Shown here: positions 26,808-34,736 of the stretch, piece after piece
Layout of the letters: each line of letters opens with the position of its first letter
Numbering within the stretch: position 1 is the first letter of the stretch
Assembly (NCBI GenBank): GCA_028874195.1
Contig: JAPPLM010000032.1
Coordinates: forward strand, 1-64,000
Direction: 5' to 3'
Source of the DNA: Chloroflexota bacterium
GTDB lineage: Bacteria; Chloroflexota; UBA11872; VXOZ01
DNA length: 64,000 nucleotides
Notes under the pieces: generated by a model
The model's input: only the letters and a program-made list of their open reading frames with translations
What the model was told of the DNA's origin: nothing
Databases searched by the model: none
Translations under genes and position numbers: made by a program

Positions 26808-27878
26808 TCAGTGGAGCAAATCAGCACAACCCCATTTATGGAAGGCGGTGATAGCTGTCTGCAGAGCCCCGAGCCGCTGCCAGCCCACTGGAGGGAACAG
26901 ATTTGCAACGACGGAGAGACGATAATCGTACGTGCAATCGTCCCAATCGTAATTGGTGACACCGTTTGCCAGCAGCCCATCGTGGTACCGGCGCAGCAAC
27001 TGGGCTTCCACCTGGTTCCGCATATCGCAATCACCCAAATAATCGGCCGTAATGAGCATGTACGCTAGATCGTAGACACCGAGGCTGCGCTTGTACGTTT
27101 CCCAGTCCAGAAAGCAGAGTCGATGTGTCTCGGGATCGCGCGGCAAGTAGATGTTCCACAGACCGAAGTCGCCGTGGATGAACGTGAGGGACTTGCCAGC
27201 CGAAATCCGGTTGAGGAACAAACTGGGCCAAGCTGCGATTACTCGCTCACAGAGTTGCCGCCACTCACCGGGGAGTTCGTCCCCGAGATCATCGGCAAAG
27301 ACCCTAAAGCGATTTGCGATGTGCTGACAGTAGGTGAGAAACGTCGCCTCTTTGGTAGCATGGACCATGCGCAACGGACCGCCGGCCTGGCCGAGAAAGT
27401 CGCTGCGGCTGATGCGGGGATGTTCCCACCATTGCGTGTGAAATTGCAGTAATCCATCGACAATCTCTTCGAGCTGTGCCTGACTGGGAGTGCCCGACGG
27501 CGGAGCATGAGTCTTCGAGATGTCTTGAAATACAAAGCGGCAGTAGTGACGCTCGGGAACGATAGTAATGTCGTAACAGGACACTACCGGTGCAACCGGC
27601 ATGGCAGCGACGAACTCTTGATAGAACACCGCTTCGGCCAACCCGCCGCCATACCAATCTTTACGATAGATCTTTATCATGAGCCGACGAGGAGCCAAGG
27701 CCGGAGCATCACGCGAATAGGTGACACTGAGGGGGGTGAGGAAGGCAGCGGTCGATTCGAATGACTTTCCGGGCGTAATGCAGCGTACCTCGCCAGCGGG
27801 AAGATATCCCCGTTCGGACAACCGGTTGGTGAGCCACCCGGGGTCAAGGTATTCTGGATCGTTGATAAGACCCGGCAT
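26808..27878 (-). CDS. Aminoglycoside phosphotransferase-fold kinase, substrate unknown
   Basis: A 356-aa protein with the APH/choline-kinase fold. The catalytic loop is intact: FIHGDFGLWNIYL gives the Asp base and the metal-binding Asn, and CFLDWETYKRSLGVYDLAYM provides the second metal Asp. MIKIYRKD near residue 75 holds the likely ATP-binding Lys. I prefer the ATG at 27878 over a TTG six bases earlier. Chromosomal members usually phosphorylate small alcohols or amino-sugars rather than drugs. The gene runs in the same direction as glcD but has its own promoter-like sequence and diverges from the kinase-like gene at 28251. Confidence 0.8.
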   Translation of the reverse strand: MPGLINDPEYLDPGWLTNRLSERGYLPAGEVRCITPGKSFESTAAFLTPLSVTYSRDAPALAPRRLMIKIYRKDWYGGGLAEAVFYQEFVAAMPVAPVVSCYDITIVPERHYCRFVFQDISKTHAPPSGTPSQAQLEEIVDGLLQFHTQWWEHPRISRSDFLGQAGGPLRMVHATKEATFLTYCQHIANRFRVFADDLGDELPGEWRQLCERVIAAWPSLFLNRISAGKSLTFIHGDFGLWNIYLPRDPETHRLCFLDWETYKRSLGVYDLAYMLITADYLGDCDMRNQVEAQLLRRYHDGLLANGVTNYDWDDCTYDYRLSVVANLFPPVGWQRLGALQTAITAFHKWGCADLLH

Positions 27879-28108
27879 GACCAACCTGCTGTTGAGTCAC
27901 CTCACGTTACATCTGAACTTGAGTTTTCCATCGAATTCTTGGCCACCCGTACTGCGCCTATCCGGGAATGTGGTGTTCACCCGGCCCGGCTACATAGTCA
28001 ATGATGTCTGGTTCGCTGCCAAGGATGGCGTGCCCCTTGCCTCTTCTGCATCTCCCCGACGCCGACCGGCAGCGAGACATCGGCTACGCCGTCAGTTTCA
28101 CCAGGGTG

Positions 28109-28138
28109 ATGGTACCATAGGCCAAATATAGCGAACAA
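28109..28138 (-). promoter_or_regulatory. Second copy of the glcD-type promoter sequence
   Basis: TTGTTC (28133-28138), an 18-base spacer and TACCAT (28109-28114) on the minus strand repeat the sequence before glcD, including TTTGGCCTATGG. It lies about 230 bases upstream of the phosphotransferase gene at 27878. The surrounding gap, 27885-28250 (about 366 bases), contains no supported gene. Confidence 0.45.
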
Positions 28139-28250
28139 AAGACAAGAAACTCCCGTTCCCGCACCCACATTTCACGAACCCCTTGCTCCTCAACTTGAAA
28201 ATCCCTCTGCTTGGCGGTCCATACACATGCACAGCCAGTAGCAGTTCACG

Positions 28251-29300
28251 GTGGCTCAGATGCCCGCAAGCGATTTCGCCCAAGCACTACAGCATTACCT
28301 AGAATCGTCGCTGGGCCCGCTCCAATCGTTGTGTCCGGTGCCGGGAGGGGGCGCCCAGGGTGCGGCAGTTTGGCATGCGATCCTTGCTTCCGGCAAGCAG
28401 ATTGCGGTCAAGAAACACATACACGCCGGGGCGGGAGAGGTCGAGTTTGGTGTGCTTAAAATGCTGTACACTCTTGGCGCGCCAGTCGTGCGACCGCACC
28501 ATTGGGACCCCCATCTGGGGATATTGACTTCAGAATGGGTAGGACAACGCACACTTGCAGCGGCGATTTCTGCAGTGAATGTACCTCAGCAGCGCAAGGA
28601 ACACGCACTGTGTGAGTTGGCGCAAAGCTTGCTGCGAGGCTGCGTTGCCCTTGAAACGGCATTCGTAGGCATCGCCGAACGGCTCCCGCTCCGCTCAACC
28701 GGCGAGCCGCAGCGCCGCCAAGCGGAAGTGCGCGAGCGCTGCCGGAGCGCGCCGGAAACATACGCGCGGCTCGCGGATCATTGCAATCTCGCGGTGCCAA
28801 AGGGCTGGAAACCTGCGTTGCAAGCGGCATTGAAAGCAATGGCGGACTCTCTATGCGACGGTCGTCTGACATTCGGCGGCCGCGACTGCACGCCCCGCAA
28901 CGTGCTCACGGACGGCGCTCAGGTATGGTTTCTCGATTTTGCCGTCATTGGCCTCGACTGGCCGGAAGCGCGCCTGGCGCAGTATGCCGCTGCCGTGGCG
29001 GCAAACACTGAATCGCAGCCACTTGCATCGCTCTTGACCCACGGGGAAGAGCGGTGGTACGTTGAAAGTGGATGCATTGATAGCGCACAGTTGGATATGC
29101 ATCACTTATTGCTGTGGAGCGAGGCGGCACGATTGCTGTTCGACGGGAAGCTTGGCACACCTTCCTCCCAAAACACGGTGCTGGGGGAAAGGCTGCGGCA
29201 AGCAATGCATCTGGCGCTCTTTCCGCTCGCGCCCAAGTCTCCCGCAGAGCCGGTACGGTCGTTGTTGGCCACAGTATTTGCGATCGAGTTAACTGAATGA
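28251..29300 (+). CDS. Diverged phosphotransferase-fold (APH-like) protein
   Basis: A 349-aa protein with kinase-fold features. QIAVKKHIHAGAGEVEFGVL holds the ATP-site Lys and Glu. TFGGRDCTPRNVL and VWFLDFAVIGLDW correspond to the catalytic loop and the metal Asp. The loop's usual HGD reads GRD; the Asp and Asn are kept. It is probably an ATP-dependent kinase for a small molecule, of unknown substrate. The start is GTG 28251 or ATG 28260. The last base pairs overlap an ATG (29297), though the next gene more likely starts at 29321. Confidence 0.68.
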   Translation: MAQMPASDFAQALQHYLESSLGPLQSLCPVPGGGAQGAAVWHAILASGKQIAVKKHIHAGAGEVEFGVLKMLYTLGAPVVRPHHWDPHLGILTSEWVGQRTLAAAISAVNVPQQRKEHALCELAQSLLRGCVALETAFVGIAERLPLRSTGEPQRRQAEVRERCRSAPETYARLADHCNLAVPKGWKPALQAALKAMADSLCDGRLTFGGRDCTPRNVLTDGAQVWFLDFAVIGLDWPEARLAQYAAAVAANTESQPLASLLTHGEERWYVESGCIDSAQLDMHHLLLWSEAARLLFDGKLGTPSSQNTVLGERLRQAMHLALFPLAPKSPAEPVRSLLATVFAIELTE

Positions 29301-29320
29301 CATCGAGGAAGGAGAATCCG

Positions 29321-29590
29321 ATGGCAGAGGAATGGCAACCGCGTGGACGCGAAATCGTGATCGACGGTCTTGAATGGGTTGGCCGCATGGCCGACAAAGC
29401 CCGCGCCCAGCATGGCGGTTACATTGGCGAGTATATCTATCCCTGCCCCATGGATCAGCAGGTCCTGCGCGATCTTGGCATGAGTTCGGAAGAGTTCATG
29501 CAGATTGCGGTTGAGGCCGGCACCGACAGTGAGCTTGCCGCCAAGGTAAAAGAGGCCTCCGGCAAAGAGACCGTGGCAACGCCCACCTGA
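29321..29590 (+). CDS. DUF5069 family protein
   Basis: An 89-aa cytosolic protein. The blocks GLEWVGRMADKARAQHGG, GEYIYPCPMDQQVLRDLG and SSEEFMQIA match the DUF5069 family pattern, whose role is unknown. The ATG at 29321 is chosen over 29297 because AAGGAG (29309-29314) stands 6 bases before it and the conserved part starts soon after. It lies 20 bases after the kinase-like gene, so they are probably cotranscribed. Confidence 0.75.
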   Translation: MAEEWQPRGREIVIDGLEWVGRMADKARAQHGGYIGEYIYPCPMDQQVLRDLGMSSEEFMQIAVEAGTDSELAAKVKEASGKETVATPT

Positions 29591-29691
29591 ACCGCAATTA
29601 TGGTTGGGACACTTCGCGAAGCTATGCGTCGCGTGCTGCCGGTTGGCCGCTAGTGAATGCAGCTTGCCCACGCCGGTTGAGAGACAAAGCA

Positions 29692-29716
29692 CATACCCGC
29701 GCTCGCCGCGGGTATG
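29692..29716. terminator. Perfect 10-bp hairpin after the DUF5069 gene
   Basis: CATACCCGCG (29692-29701) pairs perfectly with CGCGGGTATG (29707-29716) around a 5-base loop, followed by TTACATTT. Its position about 100 bases after the stop fits a transcription terminator for 28251-29590. Confidence 0.6.
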
Positions 29717-29811
29717 TTACATTTAGATGCGCCCTGAGCAAGGGAGGCTCAATTGATACCCAAAATTAACTCTGATGAGCGGCTAAGACTCGCGCCGCGC
29801 ATGGTGGTACC

Positions 29812-31026
29812 GTGACGCGCGGCCAGCAAAAAGCAGCGCTGTACGGCGTCGTGCTTGGTGCGCTTCTCAGTGGGGGCTACATCATTGCCCGCAAACTTGC
29901 TGCGCGCGTCCAGCCCGACATCATCGATTGGCGGCGTGCCGAGCGGATTGCGTTCCGAATTGCCGCGCGGAATCCCGATAGTGTGCTACCGGCGCAGGCG
30001 AGAGACGCTCTGCTTGCAGACTATCAGGCGCTCGTGCGCCTCAGCCACGAGCAAATCACCCCGTTCATTCAACTTTCCACGTTCTCCAATGACCATGAAG
30101 TAGAAGTGCTGGACCGTCCCCTCTGGGTCCAGCGCAATCTCGGTACCGTGCAACGCTTGTTGCAACCGCTGGAAGACGTGTACCTCGACAGCGTCGGCGC
30201 GAATAGCAGCACGCTGTTCCGGCTTGCTCACGGCAGCATGCAACTCACACTCTCAGCACAAATGGGCATTGTGCTGGGATTTCTTTCCCGGAATGTCTTG
30301 GGGCAATTCGACATGCCGTTCTTAGCGCCACCCACTACCGAGGAGAGCACAGATTCTGAGCCGACAAGCCGCATCTACTTTGTCGAGCCCAACATTCGCC
30401 GCCTACAGCAACGGCTGGAGATCCCGCCGGATGCGTTCCGGCTCTGGATTGCGCTCCACGAGACTACCCACGCAATTCAGTTTCAAGTGGCGCCGTGGCT
30501 GGCGGGCTATCTTGGGAGCCTGATCGAGTCGTACGTCGAAAGCTTCCGCGAACTGCTCCGTGAATCCCAACACCCGCTGCGAGCCATGTTGTTGCCTGGA
30601 GCTGAGGCAAGTGACGATCGCGAGCAACTCGGTGGGTTGATGGGACTCCTCGCAACGCCGGAGCAACGGGAAATGCTCGTCCGCGTGCAGGGCGTGATGA
30701 GCCTCGTGGAGGGGTACAGCAACTACATCATGGACGAGCTCGGCGAACAACTCATATCCGGTTTTCCCGCCATGCGGAAACGACTGGATGAGCGCAAACG
30801 CGGTTCATTGGAACGTGCCCTTATGCGATTACTTGGATTTGACCTCAAGCTGGCGCAATATCGTCTCGGCGAGCGCTTTGTGCGGCACGTTGTCAGTGAA
30901 GAAAGCATGCCGTTTCTCAACCGCGTGTGGGAATCTGAACACGCCATGCCTACGTTGGATGAGATCAATGCGCCAGAGCAATGGGTGGCGCGCATGCAGC
31001 AAACCTCCAGCGCTCCTGCTCCGTAA
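29812..31026 (+). CDS. Zinc-dependent metalloprotease of the DUF2342 / F420-associated family
   Basis: A 404-aa protein. An N-terminal hydrophobic stretch (about residues 9-26) may anchor it. The zinc motif HETTH is His216-His220 in WIALHETTHAIQF, followed by SYVESFRELL and VMSLVEGYSNYIMDELG, the conserved C-terminal block. The family is common in actinobacteria and Chloroflexota and was named for proximity to coenzyme F420 genes; its substrate is unknown. No F420 genes lie nearby here. The start is GTG at 29812. Confidence 0.8.
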   Translation: MTRGQQKAALYGVVLGALLSGGYIIARKLAARVQPDIIDWRRAERIAFRIAARNPDSVLPAQARDALLADYQALVRLSHEQITPFIQLSTFSNDHEVEVLDRPLWVQRNLGTVQRLLQPLEDVYLDSVGANSSTLFRLAHGSMQLTLSAQMGIVLGFLSRNVLGQFDMPFLAPPTTEESTDSEPTSRIYFVEPNIRRLQQRLEIPPDAFRLWIALHETTHAIQFQVAPWLAGYLGSLIESYVESFRELLRESQHPLRAMLLPGAEASDDREQLGGLMGLLATPEQREMLVRVQGVMSLVEGYSNYIMDELGEQLISGFPAMRKRLDERKRGSLERALMRLLGFDLKLAQYRLGERFVRHVVSEESMPFLNRVWESEHAMPTLDEINAPEQWVARMQQTSSAPAP

Positions 31027-31104
31027 AGCAGGCGACCCCTTAAGCTAGAAAGCTGGCTCGGCGAACCCGCTTCGGGCGCAGCGCAGGACACCCTCCCAGT
31101 CTGG

Positions 31105-32736
31105 TCACTGCGCGGGCGAGAATTCCAGGATCTGGCCGTCCTGGGTCAGTCGGGCGCGCAGTTCCGCGTAGTCGACGTCCTGCACAGGAATTCCGTGCTG
31201 GAGGGCGAGCGCCGCCGCCGTCGCGGCGGACTGCCCCAGGATCATGAACACCGGTTCCATGCGGATCGATCCATAGGCGATATGCGACGAGGAGACACAG
31301 ACCGGGACGAGCAGGTTAGTCACTTCCTCCCGCTGCGGTGTCAGCGATCCATATGCGATTTGGTACGGGCGCAACGGCTTCACGCCAATGTCCCCTTCGT
31401 TCTGAACGTATCCCTGGTCCGTGACGTAGCGCTGCACGTTGTGCGAGTCCATGACGTACGAGCCCATCCCGACCGGGTCCGGCACTTCCCGTTTGGCGAG
31501 GCACTCGTGCTCGGTCATGACAAACTCGCCGTTCAGCCGGCGCGCTTCCCGCACGTAAATCTGGTGGGGCCAGTTGCCGTTGTCGGTGAATTCGTCGCGG
31601 GCAAGTCCCCACTGGGCGAATTCAGCCCGAACATCCCTGGGCACGCGGAGTTCGTTGGCCAGAAAATAAAATAGTCCCTTCTGGTAGCTCGCGTGCTCCC
31701 GGACGATCTTCTCCCGGACCTCGTAGGAACCTTCCGGGTACGGGTAGTTCATCCCGATGTTGTCTGTGCTGAAGGGCCCGTGGTTGTTTGCATCCACCTT
31801 GGCGTTCGGGATCGGGTCGAACTTCCGGAACGTCTCCCGCCAACCCGTATCGAGAACACGGAGCAGCAGTTCGTACTGTCGCGGATCGTAGGCGTCCGGC
31901 TTGGCAAACGGTACGCGGTTATCGGGCACCTTGGTGAGGCACATGCGGAAGCCGTAGGCCTGGATGCGGCAATCCCCGTGCCCGTCCGCGCCCGGTGGTT
32001 CCGGACTGATGCGCGGCAACAAGCCGCTCGACGGATCGCCAGGGACGCGATAAGGGTCCACTCCATCGGGAAAATGGTGGCGATGGTGGCGGGCGTCCTT
32101 TTGCACGCCCGCCCATTCCTCGCCGAATGCTTTGGTTCCTTCGCGTCCAACCCGGTACGAGACGCCGGCTGCCGCCATGAGGTCTCCCTCATAGGTCGCG
32201 TCGATGAAGGCTGAACCCGCGAAGGTGGACCCGCTGACGGTCGCGATGCTCCGGATGCGGCCGCCCTGCAGGACCACTCCGTTCTCGCGGTCCAGCCACT
32301 CGTCACGCCGCACGTCGATGCGGTGCTCTGCGACGAGATTCTCAAAGACCTTGTCCGCAACATGCGGCTCGAAGATCCACATCGTCCGCTGCGCGCCGTC
32401 GACTGCGGGCGTGCCTTGGCCTTGGTTGCCGTAATCCTCGCGGAGTTGCCACTTCCAGGCATCGGAAGACTCGTAGTGCTCCCAGATGCGGTGGTAAAAC
32501 TCGCGGGCGAGGCCACCGATTACGGCCGTGTTGCCGGAATCGGTATAACCGAGGCCGCTGGCAGAGAGGCCGCCGAGATGGCGCTCCGGCGCCACAAGCA
32601 CCACCGACCGGCCCAGCCGGCTGGCTTGGACGGCAGCCGCTACGCCGGCCGACGTGCCGCCGTACACGACCAAATCGAATGTCTCCGCGGCCAGCGTGCC
32701 GGGTTCTGTCGCGCAGCGGCCTACATTCAGTGACAT
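31105..32736 (-). CDS. FAD-dependent oxidoreductase (FAD_oxidored family)
   Basis: A 543-aa flavoprotein. LVVYGGTSAGVAAAVQASRLG (about residues 22-42) is the FAD Rossmann motif, and AFIDATYEGDLMAAAGVSYRVG is typical of the FAD_oxidored (PF12831-like) group. The C-terminus (RMEPVFMILGQSAATAAALAL) closes the FAD site. Such proteins often act with sulfatases or PHP hydrolases in polysaccharide or xenobiotic utilisation, but the substrate is unknown. No signal peptide is evident. It ends 21 bases after the cimA stop on the same strand, so it probably shares the cimA transcript. Confidence 0.8.
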   Translation of the reverse strand: MSLNVGRCATEPGTLAAETFDLVVYGGTSAGVAAAVQASRLGRSVVLVAPERHLGGLSASGLGYTDSGNTAVIGGLAREFYHRIWEHYESSDAWKWQLREDYGNQGQGTPAVDGAQRTMWIFEPHVADKVFENLVAEHRIDVRRDEWLDRENGVVLQGGRIRSIATVSGSTFAGSAFIDATYEGDLMAAAGVSYRVGREGTKAFGEEWAGVQKDARHHRHHFPDGVDPYRVPGDPSSGLLPRISPEPPGADGHGDCRIQAYGFRMCLTKVPDNRVPFAKPDAYDPRQYELLLRVLDTGWRETFRKFDPIPNAKVDANNHGPFSTDNIGMNYPYPEGSYEVREKIVREHASYQKGLFYFLANELRVPRDVRAEFAQWGLARDEFTDNGNWPHQIYVREARRLNGEFVMTEHECLAKREVPDPVGMGSYVMDSHNVQRYVTDQGYVQNEGDIGVKPLRPYQIAYGSLTPQREEVTNLLVPVCVSSSHIAYGSIRMEPVFMILGQSAATAAALALQHGIPVQDVDYAELRARLTQDGQILEFSPAQ

Positions 32737-32757
32737 CCGCCTGCCTTTGTATCGAGG

Positions 32758-34371
32758 CTATTGGTCTGTCACGAGGATTGCGTATTCCAGGGAATCGGCC
32801 AGCGCGGAGTAGCTCGCCTCGATGATGTTCGTGGAACTCCCCACGGTGCTCCACTCGGTGTGACCGTTGGTGCTCTCAATCATCACGCGCACGCCTGCTG
32901 CTGTCGCGCTGCTTTCATCGAGCACGCGCACTTTATAGTCCAGAAGCCGCACCTGCCTCAACTGCGGATAGGCAAAGATCAAAGCCTTGCGCATCGCCGT
33001 ATCCAAAGCGTTAACCGGCCCGTTTCCTTCGGCGGCAGTGTGCTGGACCTCATCACCAACCTGAATCTTGACCGTCGCCTCGGAGAGAATGCTCTGCCCG
33101 CCGCGCGTTTCTACCAAAACGAGAAAGTCCAACAGTGAGAACGGTGGCGTGTAATCCGGCTGGCGGCGCTTGATCAGCAGTTCGAACGACGCCTCTGCGC
33201 CTTCAAACTGAAATCCGCGTTGTTCCAGCTCTTTAATCTCCTCCACCAGGCCGTGGAGGTCTTCGCTTTGGCGCGATAGACGCAATCCCAAGCGTTCGGC
33301 ACGCGAAAGCACGCTGCTGCGTCCGCTCAATTCAGAAATGAGCACGCGCATTTCATTGCCAACGAGTGCGGGATCAACATGCTGGTAGGCTATCTGGCTC
33401 TTGGCCATGCCATCGGCGTGATATCCGGCCTTATGGGCGAAGGCGGAGTGTCCGACATATGGCATAAAGGGATTGAGCGCCATGTTGGCGATTTCGCTGA
33501 CAAAGCGCGCCACGTCGGAAAGATGCTGCAACTGGTCGGGTTGAATTGCCGTATAACCAAGCTTGAGCTGAAGATTGGGAATCACCGCGCACAGATTAGC
33601 ATTGCCGCAACGTTCACCGACGCCATTCACCGTGCCCTGAACGTGCGAAGCACCACACTCCACTGCCGCCAGGGTATTGGCGGTAGCCAAGTCGGCGTCG
33701 TTGTGCACGTGGATGCCAACGGGCACGTCAAACTCAGCCACGACATGGCGCGTTACGTCTCTAACATCGTTCGGGACGCTGCCGCCGTTTGTGTCGCACA
33801 ACACCAGGCAGTCCGCACCGGCCTCACTGGCAGCACGCAAGGCGGCCATAGCATAGTCAGGATTGGCCCGATACCCATCAAAGAAGTGCTCAGCGTCAAA
33901 GAAAACTTCCAGTCCGTGGCGCTTGAGGTAGGCAATGGTCTCACCGATCATTGCCAAATTGTTCTCCAGAGTCGTGTCAAGAACGGCGGTTACGTGATGG
34001 TCCCACGCCTTGCCCACGATGCAAACGGCGCGGGTACCAGTGCCTATGAGCGCCTTCACACCCGGGTCGTTCTCAACACTCGTAGACTTATGCCGCGTGC
34101 TGCCAAACGCCGTAATCGTGATGTTCTGCCACTCGATGTCTTGCGCCAACCGGAAGAATTCCTGGTCCTTGGGATTGGAACCTGGATAGCCACCCTCCAC
34201 GTAATGGACGCCAAGCTCATCCAAGCGCCGGGCAATCTTGAGCTTGTCCGCGGCAGCGAACGATAGACCTTCGGCCTGCGCGCCGTCACGCAGCGTCGTA
34301 TCGTACAACACGATTTGACGCTCGGATTGCGCCTGCTTTGGCGACGACTGCTCCGTCAGTGTTCTTGACAA
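32758..34371 (-). CDS. cimA: Citramalate synthase
   Basis: Condenses pyruvate with acetyl-CoA to (R)-citramalate, the threonine-independent entry to isoleucine. The 537-aa length fits CimA. LYDTTLRDGAQAEGLSF (from Tyr23) opens the HMGL-like barrel, GIHVHNDADLATANTLAAVE carries the metal-binding His pair, and HVQGTVNGVGERCGNANL is diagnostic. The C-terminal 140 residues form the LeuA-type regulatory domain, probably sensing isoleucine. The only possible start is TTG (34371), preceded by a weak AGGT. The FAD oxidoreductase gene follows after 21 bases. Confidence 0.92.
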   Translation of the reverse strand: MSRTLTEQSSPKQAQSERQIVLYDTTLRDGAQAEGLSFAAADKLKIARRLDELGVHYVEGGYPGSNPKDQEFFRLAQDIEWQNITITAFGSTRHKSTSVENDPGVKALIGTGTRAVCIVGKAWDHHVTAVLDTTLENNLAMIGETIAYLKRHGLEVFFDAEHFFDGYRANPDYAMAALRAASEAGADCLVLCDTNGGSVPNDVRDVTRHVVAEFDVPVGIHVHNDADLATANTLAAVECGASHVQGTVNGVGERCGNANLCAVIPNLQLKLGYTAIQPDQLQHLSDVARFVSEIANMALNPFMPYVGHSAFAHKAGYHADGMAKSQIAYQHVDPALVGNEMRVLISELSGRSSVLSRAERLGLRLSRQSEDLHGLVEEIKELEQRGFQFEGAEASFELLIKRRQPDYTPPFSLLDFLVLVETRGGQSILSEATVKIQVGDEVQHTAAEGNGPVNALDTAMRKALIFAYPQLRQVRLLDYKVRVLDESSATAAGVRVMIESTNGHTEWSTVGSSTNIIEASYSALADSLEYAILVTDQ

Positions 34372-34736
34372 TATATAAACCTATTCAAACCCGCTTGTGC
34401 AGCGCTTCACAATGTCGTCCGATTGGATTCTATCATAGTGGCCGCTGTTGACTTGGTATCTTGGTACCGCCTATCACCGACGTTAGGCATTGAACGTACG
34501 TATGCCACTTGTTATTGTGCTATGTACACTGCGAATGTCAAATTACCTGAAGAAAGAGTTGAAAGCACGACATGATCCTGTGAAGGACGCGCGGAGGCCG
34601 CAGTCTCCATAGAACAGTGTTGCCTTGCCAATCGCAGACAATCTTGAGCTGGCCTGGCGCGTCGACCCGTAGCGGCCATCCTTAGGCATCCATCGCAATA
34701 GTTGAGATTCAGTTTGTTTACGGAAAGTTGGCGCCC
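34372..34736. other. 365-base divergent intergenic region
   Basis: The gap separates cimA (minus) from the PHP hydrolase gene (plus). I find no gene, no strong hairpin and no consensus promoter. A TATGAT on the minus strand at 34432-34437 could be a -10 for cimA but lacks a matching -35. Confidence 0.5.

Noticed and set aside
25075-26925. 616-codon plus-strand open frame over glcD
   Set aside because: It lies antisense to glcD, whose family motifs are clear, and its product has no recognisable domain. Long antisense frames are expected in GC-rich coding DNA.
33379-34266. 295-codon plus-strand frame over cimA
   Set aside because: Antisense to the conserved barrel of cimA and without any family pattern.
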